Of a stretch of 12,700 bases of DNA, positions 5,918-12,700 are shown one piece after another. The DNA lies in assembly GCA_031278135.1 (NCBI GenBank), contig JAITKY010000069.1, positions 1-12,700 of the forward strand, in the 5' to 3' direction. The translations under genes were made by a program, and so were the position numbers. The stretch's first letter is position 1. Every line of letters starts with the position of its first letter. The stretch comes from Prevotellaceae bacterium (lineage in GTDB: Bacteria > Bacteroidota > Bacteroidia > Bacteroidales > UBA932). A model generated the notes under the pieces. That model had not been told where the DNA came from, ran no database searches, and saw only the letters and a list, made by a program, of their open reading frames with translations.

Positions 5918-5922
5918 TTAAT

Positions 5923-7131
5923 ATGCCAAAATCTATTTATTCGACATTTAAGGGGTTGCATAAAGGAGGTACGCCCCTTGATTTTCTCGCAATTTGGAAA
6001 AAAACGTTTGAAAAGGCAACAGAGCGAGAGGTAACTCTTTTTCAAAAAACCTATTCCGACAATTGGTTTGCTTACGCAACTCCGCAAATGTCGCTTACGG
6101 CTGCGGGCGTGCAAGGCAAATACAATATTCGGTTTATGGCAACGCTGCTTGCCGACGAATCGCCAACGCCACTCCGGCGCTCTGATGGATTCGATATTTG
6201 GACAAACGAAATTCCACGTGTGGGACATAAATTTTTCATGAGTTCTACGCGCTTGCGGAGACTGCAAGAAGTTTACGAAAATCCGCGTTTGAACGAAGCG
6301 CAGAAAGTTCGCGAAATTGAGCGCACTCTCGTTGCCGACATCGAAGAGGCTTATTTGGGGTGTAAAGATGTTATGGATTTCATTGCGTTGACTGCTTTAT
6401 CGAATTGGGGCGTTGCAAAATTTCAGCCGGACATTAACAATCCCGGTGGACGCACGTTTGAAATCGACTATAATATGCCTGACGAAAATAAAATCGTTGC
6501 CGGCAAATTGTGGAACAAAGCAAACTCGACAGCAGGAAACCTCGACGTCATTTTGCAATTGAATCAAATCATTACTTACCTCAAAGAAAGGGGCATTGCG
6601 ATTGGCGAAATGCTAATGTCGGAAGCCCTACATACGTTTTTACGTATGGATGCGGGAATCCGCACGATGGTTTACGGTAACGATAAAAAAGCAAAATTTG
6701 TCACCGAAACCGATTTGCAGACTTTACTCGACGATAACGGATTGCCACCCATTACACGAATTACTCGTAAGATGGCCATAGACAAAGACGGCAAACGCGA
6801 ACCTGTTACGCCTTGGAACAGCAATATGATTGCGTTCAAACCGGCGGGAGTTATCGGTGAAATTCAACCTGCTATCGAAGATAGTGAGTTGATTGAAGAA
6901 CCTGATGTTGATTATGTCAATGCAGGGAATGGGATTCGTATCGCCAAATGGCGTACCGGTGAATCAACCGGACAGCAGGCGGGCGAATATACGCAAGGAT
7001 CGGGGCGTTTGCTCCCGATTATTAGCGACATCAATGGAATTGCTCAATTTCAAGTGCTTGGATTTGCGGAAAAAACACTTCCTGCGGACAAGTATTTTTG
7101 GTTGAAAAACGACTATGATGCTGCTACATAA
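5923..7131 (+). CDS. Major capsid protein, lambda gpE-like (HK97 fold)
   Basis: The 402-aa protein forms the icosahedral shell. Length, position after scaffold and decoration genes, and sequence fit the Phage_cap_E group. Visible features: an N-arm (1-60), a region with RFMATLLADESPTPLRR (about 70-86), a helical stretch RLNEAQKVREIERTLVADIEEAYL typical of the spine helix area, MLMSEALHTFLR (about 227-238) in the A-domain, and a C-terminal core with NMIAFKPAGVIGEIQPAIED and GRLLPIISDINGIAQFQVLGFAEK. The last two blocks, where the capsid 'works as a probe for peptide bond at the A-loop', are well conserved in gpE-type proteins. There is no long N-terminal delta domain, consistent with a separate scaffold. 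It has the only good Shine-Dalgarno site in the window, in line with high expression. Confidence 0.85.
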   Translation: MPKSIYSTFKGLHKGGTPLDFLAIWKKTFEKATEREVTLFQKTYSDNWFAYATPQMSLTAAGVQGKYNIRFMATLLADESPTPLRRSDGFDIWTNEIPRVGHKFFMSSTRLRRLQEVYENPRLNEAQKVREIERTLVADIEEAYLGCKDVMDFIALTALSNWGVAKFQPDINNPGGRTFEIDYNMPDENKIVAGKLWNKANSTAGNLDVILQLNQIITYLKERGIAIGEMLMSEALHTFLRMDAGIRTMVYGNDKKAKFVTETDLQTLLDDNGLPPITRITRKMAIDKDGKREPVTPWNSNMIAFKPAGVIGEIQPAIEDSELIEEPDVDYVNAGNGIRIAKWRTGESTGQQAGEYTQGSGRLLPIISDINGIAQFQVLGFAEKTLPADKYFWLKNDYDAAT

Positions 7132-7156
7132 ATTACTGTCAAGTAGGATTTAAGGT

Positions 7157-7501
7157 ATGGCGGGAACATTGACAAAATACGAGGCGTTGTTGGGAGAGTT
7201 AGAGCCATATTCTCCCAGTGCGCTGACGCTGAAAAAATCGCTTGCAGATGTGGGTATTGCAGAAACGGAATGGAACAAAGAGTATGCAGCCGAATCGGAT
7301 AAAACAAATATCGCGAAGGCTGCTATAAGCGTACTCAAGCGCATGATTGTGTTGAGTTCCGATTCAATGGGTAAAACATCGCAAGGATACAGTGTTGACG
7401 AACTTCGGAAACGAATTAGGGATTTAGCAACCGAAAACGGTTTCGACATATCGGATTTTGACAAAGTTCCTGCAATTATTGACGGTTCAATGTTGTGGTA
7501 A
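7157..7501 (+). CDS. Head-tail connector (adaptor) protein
   Basis: A 114-aa helical protein 25 bp after the major capsid gene. The pattern is that of gp6/gp15-type adaptors that ring the portal: an N-terminal helix with LADVGIAE, a hydrophobic helix NIAKAAISVLKRMIVLSS, a Gly-Tyr-Ser loop (KTSQGYSVDELRKRIRDLA) and a short C-terminus ending DGSMLW. Position between capsid and closure genes fits. I recognise the pattern rather than a named family. Two weak AGG-type sites (AGGA at 7145, AAGG just before the ATG) are not convincing ribosome sites. Confidence 0.65.
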   Translation: MAGTLTKYEALLGELEPYSPSALTLKKSLADVGIAETEWNKEYAAESDKTNIAKAAISVLKRMIVLSSDSMGKTSQGYSVDELRKRIRDLATENGFDISDFDKVPAIIDGSMLW

Positions 7502-7517
7502 ATAAATATCAATCGCC

Positions 7518-7844
7518 ATGAGCAGAAATAACGGGACATTCAAATATAAGACAGTGCAGGAATCCGAACAGGATGAAAACGGTTTTTATACGTCGAGTAC
7601 AGATTCGGAATGGTTGGACGGTTGCGAATGTTATATCGAGAAATGCTCTCCGGCAAAACAATTAATCGGGACAGACGGTCAAGTTTTTATATATTCTTAT
7701 GAAATATATATTCCAAAATATTTCAAGGCGAATTTGAGCTTGACAGACAAGTTGAAACTGTTTGGCGAGGATGGAAGCGAAGATGAAATTTCTATCATGG
7801 GAATTGATGATTATAATCGTAAAGTGACTATTGTATGGGGATAA
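7518..7844 (+). CDS. Head closure (stopper) protein
   Basis: A 108-aa beta-rich protein, 16 bp after the adaptor gene and overlapping the next gene by 10 bases. Strands alternate through GTFKYKTV, ECYIEK, VFIYSYEIYIP and LTDKLKLFGEDG to a final EDEISIMGIDDYNRKVTIVWG. The 'xIKGIDxYxRKxxIxW' ending and size match SPP1 gp16/lambda gpFII-like closure proteins that seal the connector after DNA packaging. The family call is by size, strand pattern and order in the operon. Confidence 0.6.
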   Translation: MSRNNGTFKYKTVQESEQDENGFYTSSTDSEWLDGCECYIEKCSPAKQLIGTDGQVFIYSYEIYIPKYFKANLSLTDKLKLFGEDGSEDEISIMGIDDYNRKVTIVWG

Positions 7845-8314
7845 CACGACAATTCGGCGATGATTTGATTCGCGAACAGGTTGCAGCTTTTCGAGCAAAT
7901 TTGGAAAATGCGACCACGTTCATGTTGAAATATCTCGGCGAGGAGTTAGTGAAACATGCCAAAGAAATGCACAATTACACCGACCAATCGGGAAATTTGA
8001 CCAATTCGATAGGTTACGTCGTAGCGCATAAAAAAGAGGTTGTGAGTATCGGCGGATTAGTTTCGGTCGGCGAAGAGACGGGCGGCGAAGAGGCGGGCAT
8101 GAAGTTGATTAATACGATGGTTAAACGGAATACTGCTGCATTTTCGCTTATCATAGTTGCGGGCATGAATTATGCGGCATACGTCGAAGCTTTGGGCTAT
8201 AATGTTATTTTACCAGCGGAATTGAAAGCGAAACATGATGTGCCGGCTGCATTTGAACGATTAAGAAAAGTGGCATTGCAAAAAGCGCATGAAAAATTCG
8301 GGATATGGATATGA
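7835..8314 (+). CDS. HK97 gp10-like tail completion/neck protein
   Basis: A 159-aa protein overlapping its neighbours on both sides by 10 bases, which suggests coupled translation. It starts with a long amphipathic helix (VAAFRANLENATTFMLKYLGEELVKHAKEMH), followed by the typical DQSGNLTNSIGY segment seen in the HK97 gp10/phage_HK97_gp10 family ('T-x-x-L-x-x-S-I'). A glycine- and glutamate-rich hairpin (GEETGGEEAGMKL) comes next, then IIVAGMNYAAYVEALGYNVILPAE and a C-terminal helix. These proteins join head and tail in siphophages. Confidence is high for the family because of the SGNLxxSI and YAxYVE blocks. Confidence 0.8.
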   Translation: MGITRQFGDDLIREQVAAFRANLENATTFMLKYLGEELVKHAKEMHNYTDQSGNLTNSIGYVVAHKKEVVSIGGLVSVGEETGGEEAGMKLINTMVKRNTAAFSLIIVAGMNYAAYVEALGYNVILPAELKAKHDVPAAFERLRKVALQKAHEKFGIWI

Positions 8315-8730
8315 TTACAACAGAAGAAATTGCGACAAAAGTTTATCAGAGGCTTAAAGACAGCAATGTAGCATCAATGATAACAGGTACAATCAATTAT
8401 GGTCGTTCGGACTATACAAAAGAAGATATAGTAATTGTACCCCACGCCATTGAAGGCGAAAAGTCGCTACGTTTCGGGGTTGTCAAAGTCAATATCCACG
8501 TGCCGGACATAGTGCGAGGCGCTACCAAGAATCCGACTTATACGACAGATTTTAAACGAATTATAAGCATACGAACAAAAGTTATCGAAGTGTTAAAAAA
8601 CCATTATGAGGTGGGCGAAGGTTGGAATTGGACAATAGGAATGTTGAACCCGCCAATTAAAGAGCCGAATCACAACGAGCATTTTGTTTCGCTTGACTTG
8701 GAAATAACAGTTAGATATAAAATTAAATAA
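8305..8730 (+). CDS. Tail terminator protein
   Basis: A 141-aa protein following the gp10-like gene with a 10-base overlap; ATG 8305 (MDM) or ATG 8311 may start it. The alpha/beta pattern fits the gpU/gp17-type terminator that caps the tail tube: an N-terminal helix (EEIATKVYQRLKDS), strands around SDYTKEDIVIVPHA and VVKVNIHVPD, a helix IISIRTKVIEVLKNHYEV and a final pair of strands ending LDLEITVRYKIK. Its position directly before the tail tube gene is the standard place. It is assigned from order and secondary-structure pattern rather than a diagnostic motif. Confidence 0.7.
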   Translation: MDMITTEEIATKVYQRLKDSNVASMITGTINYGRSDYTKEDIVIVPHAIEGEKSLRFGVVKVNIHVPDIVRGATKNPTYTTDFKRIISIRTKVIEVLKNHYEVGEGWNWTIGMLNPPIKEPNHNEHFVSLDLEITVRYKIK

Positions 8731-8739
8731 TAATTAATT

Positions 8740-9252
8740 ATGGCAAATTTAGTAGGAATAAAAAAGATTTTCGTTGCTGAAGCAAGTTCTTCAGACGCTA
8801 CACAGATGCCTGCTTACGGCACCAGCTATAGTGATTTGGGCGATGTTTATCAAGAGACGGCGTCATTAAAAGATGACGACCCTACCGTAACGGAACACAA
8901 ATCCGAAACATCGAGCAAAAAAATTATACTGTCGGAGCAGGGCAGTACCAATATCACCTTATCGCTGATGGACCCAAATTTAGAGTTACTTGCGAGCTAT
9001 TTTGGCGGCACAATAAGTGGTTCAAGCGGCTTGCGCAAATGGACGCGCCCCCGTCAATTGCCCTCAAAGAATTGGGCTGTCAGAATTTTGGCGGCTGAAG
9101 GGCTTACGGTTCAATGTCCGTGCGTAAAAATCACTCCAAAGTTTGACATCACTTATTCGTCAAAGGGAATTATGTTAGTGCCAATGACTATTCAATGTCA
9201 GGAACAATTGACATTTGACGAATCAGATGCAGACCCGACAGTATCACTGTAA
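8740..9252 (+). CDS. Major tail tube protein
   Basis: A 170-aa beta-rich protein nine bases after the terminator gene. The N-terminus MANLVGIKKIFVAEA, the DLGDVYQETASLKDDDP loop, TEHKSETSSKKIILSEQG and NITLSLMDPNLELLASYFGG form the pattern of siphophage tube proteins from Bacteroidota, which stack as hexamers to make the tail. Its central part carries RPRQLPSKNWAVRIL, then a C-terminal strand pair (GIMLVPMTIQCQEQLTFDE). There are two cysteines (VQCPCVK). A strong terminator follows immediately, so this is the last gene of the head-tail transcription unit at full strength. Confidence 0.8.
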   Translation: MANLVGIKKIFVAEASSSDATQMPAYGTSYSDLGDVYQETASLKDDDPTVTEHKSETSSKKIILSEQGSTNITLSLMDPNLELLASYFGGTISGSSGLRKWTRPRQLPSKNWAVRILAAEGLTVQCPCVKITPKFDITYSSKGIMLVPMTIQCQEQLTFDESDADPTVSL

Positions 9253-9282
9253 TGTGTTCATGTTTTTTTTTGTTAGTTTAGG

Positions 9283-9307
9283 GAAAAGCCTCTTTTTGAG
9301 GCTTTTC
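9283..9307. terminator. Rho-independent terminator after the tail tube gene
   Basis: A perfect 10-bp stem (GAAAAGCCTC / GAGGCTTTTC) closes a TTTTT loop. The A-run on the left and T-run on the right are part of the stem, so it can work in both directions. It lies in a 72-bp gap and should reduce transcription into the tail-tip genes. Confidence 0.85.
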
Positions 9308-9324
9308 ATTTAAGAAAAATAGTA

Positions 9325-10503
9325 ATGGAAGATAATTTGATATTATATTTACCTTTTGACGAAATAGACGGTACGATTGCCTACGATTATTCGGCAAGTC
9401 GCGCTGACGGGATTTTATCTGAAGGAGCGCAGTTTACGAAAAACGCCGTGCGTGGCAGGGCATTAGACTTGTTGGGCGGCGAGTGCCTGACTTCAAAATT
9501 ATTACCACTGGCGTCCGATTTTACTTTGGTTTTTTACGTCAAGTCGAAATTCAATTCATTGGGTTGGCTGTTAAACTTTTCGGGCATTGATAATTATCTT
9601 GAAAAATGGATTGATGTAATTCCTGATACGTGGCAATATTTTGCATTTGTCAAACAAGGAGCAACGTTTACCGCCTATTCAAACAATGCCGAAGTTCAAA
9701 AAGTATTATTGTCGGCAAATCCTGTTGGGTTTTCGTTAAACGACCCGTCATTATTTGGCTCTAACGTTTGTTTTGACGAGGTTAAAATGTATAATGTTGC
9801 CAAAACATTGAATGAGATAATAAAACTGCAATCCGTTTCGCCCGACATAGAATATTATGTTGATGGGCAAAACTTTAAGGATTTTGGGGTTTCAGTCAAA
9901 GATTCTTTGGGGTTATTTGGCATGTTGGAAAGGAAAGATTCTCTTTCGATTGATTACGAGAGTTATCATGGAGTTTATTTGCATAAAAAATTTCCGCGCT
10001 ACAAGGAACGTACAGTAACGCTTGACTGCTTTATCGAGGCTTTGCGTTCCGATTTTACCAATGCCCTATTCAGATTTTTATCATGTTTTGACCGTCCCGA
10101 AACACAAAGATTAACAGTAGAATACGACGGTAAAGAAAAGCCGCTTGTTTACGAAGTCTATAGCCCGTCGGCAACCGATATACAAAAACGGTGGACTTAC
10201 GGCAATGAGTTGATGGTTGGCGAGTTCAAGCTGAAATTAGTTGAATGCGAGCCTGTAAAACGTGTTTTGCGGCATATTGGCGTCACAGCCGATACGCAGG
10301 CAACTATAACTGTCAGCACGTATAAGAAGCTGAATATTTATTGGGGAGACGGTACTCGAACTTTCAATATTTCGGGATTGAATCAGCAAATTGCGCATAC
10401 ATACTCCCAGATTGGGACGTATGACATCATTATTACGGGAGTGATTGAGGAAATCGAAGCGTTTGCAACAAATTGCATCGTCGTATGGGACAAATTGATG
10501 TAA
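9325..10503 (+). CDS. Distal tail protein: LamG - Dit-like - PKD-like fusion
   Basis: A 392-aa protein with three parts. Residues 1 to about 165 form a concanavalin-like LamG domain: LILYLPFDE, DYSASRADG, RGRALDLLGGE, DFTLVFYVKS, and a closing FDEVKMYNVAKTLNEI. About 173-312 are Dit-like: IEYYVDG, FKDFGVSVKDSLG, YLHKKFPRYKERTVTLDCFI and FKLKLVECEPVKRV. About 316-392 look PKD-like, with YWGDGTRTF (339-347) and HTYSQIGTYDIIITG. Dit forms the ring at the tail end; the added LamG and PKD parts are typical sugar-binding or adhesion modules, so the protein may help bind a surface polysaccharide. It lies after a terminator and overlaps the next gene by 19 bases. The domain order is read by eye; LamG and PKD motifs are clear, Dit is moderate. 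Confidence 0.75.
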   Translation: MEDNLILYLPFDEIDGTIAYDYSASRADGILSEGAQFTKNAVRGRALDLLGGECLTSKLLPLASDFTLVFYVKSKFNSLGWLLNFSGIDNYLEKWIDVIPDTWQYFAFVKQGATFTAYSNNAEVQKVLLSANPVGFSLNDPSLFGSNVCFDEVKMYNVAKTLNEIIKLQSVSPDIEYYVDGQNFKDFGVSVKDSLGLFGMLERKDSLSIDYESYHGVYLHKKFPRYKERTVTLDCFIEALRSDFTNALFRFLSCFDRPETQRLTVEYDGKEKPLVYEVYSPSATDIQKRWTYGNELMVGEFKLKLVECEPVKRVLRHIGVTADTQATITVSTYKKLNIYWGDGTRTFNISGLNQQIAHTYSQIGTYDIIITGVIEEIEAFATNCIVVWDKLM

Positions 10504-12700
10504 TAAAGAAAGATGGAACGCTGTTAAGTTTGCAGAGCGTTGAGCCGTTTCGTGCGGTTACGTCGGCAGTCCAAAAACGAATGCTGATGGGTGAAGATAC
10601 TATTCAATTAACAGTTAAGTCCGATGAAATTATTAATTTCGCGATTGGCGATAAAATTGTTGTTTGCGGCGAAGAATATGCAATACGGACACACGCGACA
10701 CGCGAAATCGTTAGCGATAATCTTTATTCTTACGAATTGACATTCTACGGCGTTATGTACGAGCTGATAAAATCGCAGTACCGCAATACGGATGCAAACG
10801 GAAATTCGTCAAAATCGACGTTTGATTTGACTTATGGCTTATCCGACTTTGTGAAAGTGATAATCTATAATCTTAATCGCGATTATTCGGGAATATGGCA
10901 GTTCGACGAAGATAATTGTCCTGTAACAGAGCCAAAAACGATGGGTTTTTCAAAACAAAACTGTTTACAGGTATTACAGAGCGTATGCAAAGAGTTTGAA
11001 TACGAGTTTCGGATTGTTCAGGATAATGGACAGAGAATTATCCAAGTAGGAAATTTCGGGCAAGTAGTAAATCCACCTGCCGGCAATACATTTTTTGAAT
11101 ACGGTAAGGGAAATGGACTGTACAAATTAAAAGAACAAAAAATTGACGACCGTAGCGTCATTACTCGATTATGGATTGAGGGCGGCAATAAAAATCTTAA
11201 AGCCGATTATCGCGAATATTCGGACCGTTTGCAATTACCTTATCCACAACGGCTCAATACGCTGGAACATATTTTATCCGATGGGACGGTCATTGTTGCC
11301 GGTTCGCAAACAATCGGCATTGCGGACGATGCAAAACGATATTTCGAAGACGCCGATTTAAGAAATCGAATCGGAAGCATTGAGGATACCGAATATTTTG
11401 AGGATATTTATCCGCATCGCACTGGGATTGTGACTGCATTAGGCGGCGACATTTATTCATTTGTCGATTCTGAGATGGATTTTGATTTAAATGAAAATGA
11501 CGGCAATAACACGAAATGGCTGATTGCGGGCGTTAGCGCTAAAATCAATTTCATCACCGGTAAACTTGCCGGACAACAGTTTGAATTGAGCGCTTACATC
11601 CATTCGACAAAAACATTCACGATTATCAAATATGCCGACGAACGCGGCCTATCATTTCCAACAGACGAATCGGAAGCGTTTCGCGTCGGCGTAGGCGATA
11701 AATACGTGATTACGGATATAAATTTGCCCGCGCAATATGTTGCGAATGCTGAAGAAAATCTTTGGTATGCCGGATTAGATAAATTCATGGATAGAAAACA
11801 ACCGTGGGCGCAATATATTTTGACGTTTGACCGATTGTATTTTATAGAATCAATGCCGGATGATTCCGAAACGTTAATTTTTAACGTTGGCGATTACGTG
11901 CCTATTAAAGATGCTCGGTTCGATATTGAAAAAACCATTCGTATTCAACAGACGTCGCGTAATCTGATGTTGGAACACGATTATACTCTTACGCTTTCGG
12001 ACACAACGGCAATTTCGATTTTAACCCAAACGGTTTTAGATGTTATCGAACACGATAATATAATAGAAATAAACCGTTTGCGAGATTTGAACAAGGCGCG
12101 TCGCAGTTGGCGCACGACAGAGGAATTGCGTACAATGGTTTATGATACGGACGGCTATTTCGACGCTGGAAATATTCGTCCTAACAGCATTGATACCAAT
12201 ATGTTAACTGTCGGCTCGAAATCACAGCAGTTTATTCTTGAAAATATCATATTACAGGCAAACGTAAATGGTTTGCCTAATCAATTTGCAGCCACAGCGG
12301 GTAAATTAATACATCTGACTATCAATTCTAACGAAGCGCGAACATGGAATATTTCGGCTATAAGCGCAACTCTGGAAAACGCATCCGGATATTATGTATT
12401 TGCAAAATGCAGCAAAAGCGGTTCAACCGGAATATTTTACATAACTCAAACACAAATGAAGTTTGAGGATGAAAGCGATACAGACAATTATTATTTTTTA
12501 GTCGGAATAATCGGCAGCGTCAATCAAAATTTCCGCGATTTTACAACGACATACGGGTTTACGCGAATCAACGGAAATACAATCACGACAGGCAAAATTC
12601 AAAGCAGCGGCGGCACAGGAAGTTTTTTTGATTTGGATAACAACCAATTCCGAATTGGAGATGGCACAAAGGGTTTGGGTTGGAACGAAAACAACAACGG
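10485..12700 (+). CDS. Tal-like tail-tip protein (5' part, runs off the window)
   Basis: A frame open from ATG 10485 to the last base gives 738 codons with no stop. The start overlaps the preceding gene by 19 bases. The N-terminal ~350 residues fit a tail-hub (Tal/gp27-like) domain: a strand-rich opening with QLTVKSDEIINFAIGDKIVV, then SYELTFYGVMYELIKSQYRN, and later VITRLWIEGGNKNL and YPQRLNTL. Residues about 525-550 contain a charged helical stretch (INRLRDLNKARRSWRTTEELR), followed by FDAGNIRPNSIDTNML, the kind of repeat-joint used where fibre parts begin. From about 700 the sequence reads TTGKIQSSGGTGSFFDL and NNQFRIGDGTKGLGW, typical of the C-terminal host-recognition arms of Bacteroidales tail proteins. 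It is probably the tail-tip receptor platform; full length and C-terminus are unknown. Confidence 0.8.
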   Translation, partial: MGQIDVIKKDGTLLSLQSVEPFRAVTSAVQKRMLMGEDTIQLTVKSDEIINFAIGDKIVVCGEEYAIRTHATREIVSDNLYSYELTFYGVMYELIKSQYRNTDANGNSSKSTFDLTYGLSDFVKVIIYNLNRDYSGIWQFDEDNCPVTEPKTMGFSKQNCLQVLQSVCKEFEYEFRIVQDNGQRIIQVGNFGQVVNPPAGNTFFEYGKGNGLYKLKEQKIDDRSVITRLWIEGGNKNLKADYREYSDRLQLPYPQRLNTLEHILSDGTVIVAGSQTIGIADDAKRYFEDADLRNRIGSIEDTEYFEDIYPHRTGIVTALGGDIYSFVDSEMDFDLNENDGNNTKWLIAGVSAKINFITGKLAGQQFELSAYIHSTKTFTIIKYADERGLSFPTDESEAFRVGVGDKYVITDINLPAQYVANAEENLWYAGLDKFMDRKQPWAQYILTFDRLYFIESMPDDSETLIFNVGDYVPIKDARFDIEKTIRIQQTSRNLMLEHDYTLTLSDTTAISILTQTVLDVIEHDNIIEINRLRDLNKARRSWRTTEELRTMVYDTDGYFDAGNIRPNSIDTNMLTVGSKSQQFILENIILQANVNGLPNQFAATAGKLIHLTINSNEARTWNISAISATLENASGYYVFAKCSKSGSTGIFYITQTQMKFEDESDTDNYYFLVGIIGSVNQNFRDFTTTYGFTRINGNTITTGKIQSSGGTGSFFDLDNNQFRIGDGTKGLGWNENNN

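Noticed and set aside
5905..6267. Minus-strand 120-aa frame
   Set aside because: Antisense to the major capsid gene; no family likeness.
7150..7539. Minus-strand 129-aa frame and the one at 7113-7307
   Set aside because: Antisense shadows of the connector gene.
11143..11361. Plus-strand 72-aa frame and minus-strand frame at 11594-11788
   Set aside because: Both lie inside the long Tal-like reading frame, which is open from 10485 to the end of the window.

Overview
The window looks like part of a tailed phage or prophage of a Bacteroidota (probably Bacteroidales) host. It carries head and tail genes of the HK97-fold, long-tailed type. The host call rests on three things: promoters that match the Bacteroidota form TAnnTTTG (one with a TTTG box 19 nt upstream), A/T-rich gene leaders that mostly lack a Shine-Dalgarno sequence, and an adenine methyltransferase with a DUF4942-like C-terminus of the kind common in Bacteroidales mobile DNA. 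No integrase, repressor, lysis, terminase or portal gene is inside the window, so lysogeny cannot be read from it directly.

Layout, left to right. Bases 1-243 hold the 3' end of a gene with an HExxH metallopeptidase-like motif. Bases 260-2218 (+) encode a Mu gpF/SPP1 gp7-like (MuF) minor head protein with a long C-terminal extension that resembles DUF3626/ADP-ribosyltransferase-like domains. A cassette on the opposite strand follows (4465 down to 2201): a DNA adenine methyltransferase, an 88-aa protein and a 131-aa protein. The last of these overlaps the end of the MuF gene tail-to-tail by 18 bp. The cassette has its own promoters and interrupts the structural operon. From 4639 rightward the + strand resumes in standard order: scaffold-like protein, head-fibre/decoration-like protein, major capsid protein (gpE-like), head-tail connector, head closure, HK97 gp10-like tail completion, tail terminator and tail tube. 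A strong hairpin terminator at 9283-9307 separates these from the tail-tip genes: a LamG-Dit-PKD fusion and a long Tal-like tail protein that runs off the right edge.

How it may work together. The + strand genes build the capsid, connector, tail tube and tail tip. No tape measure gene lies between tail tube and Dit, where it normally sits. The reverse cassette has the features of a 'moron'. Its methyltransferase shares a 173-bp divergent control region with the scaffold gene, and that region holds two near-identical 15-bp operator-like palindromes (ATGTTT-N3-AAACAT), one placed to affect each promoter.

The most interesting hypothesis is that the MuF protein is a MuF-type polymorphic toxin with an ADP-ribosyltransferase-like tip, and that the convergent 131-aa gene, which has its own TAnnTTTG promoter, is its immunity protein. 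The promoter, overlap and domain order are read from the sequence. The ART assignment is from recalled family resemblance, and the immunity role is inference.
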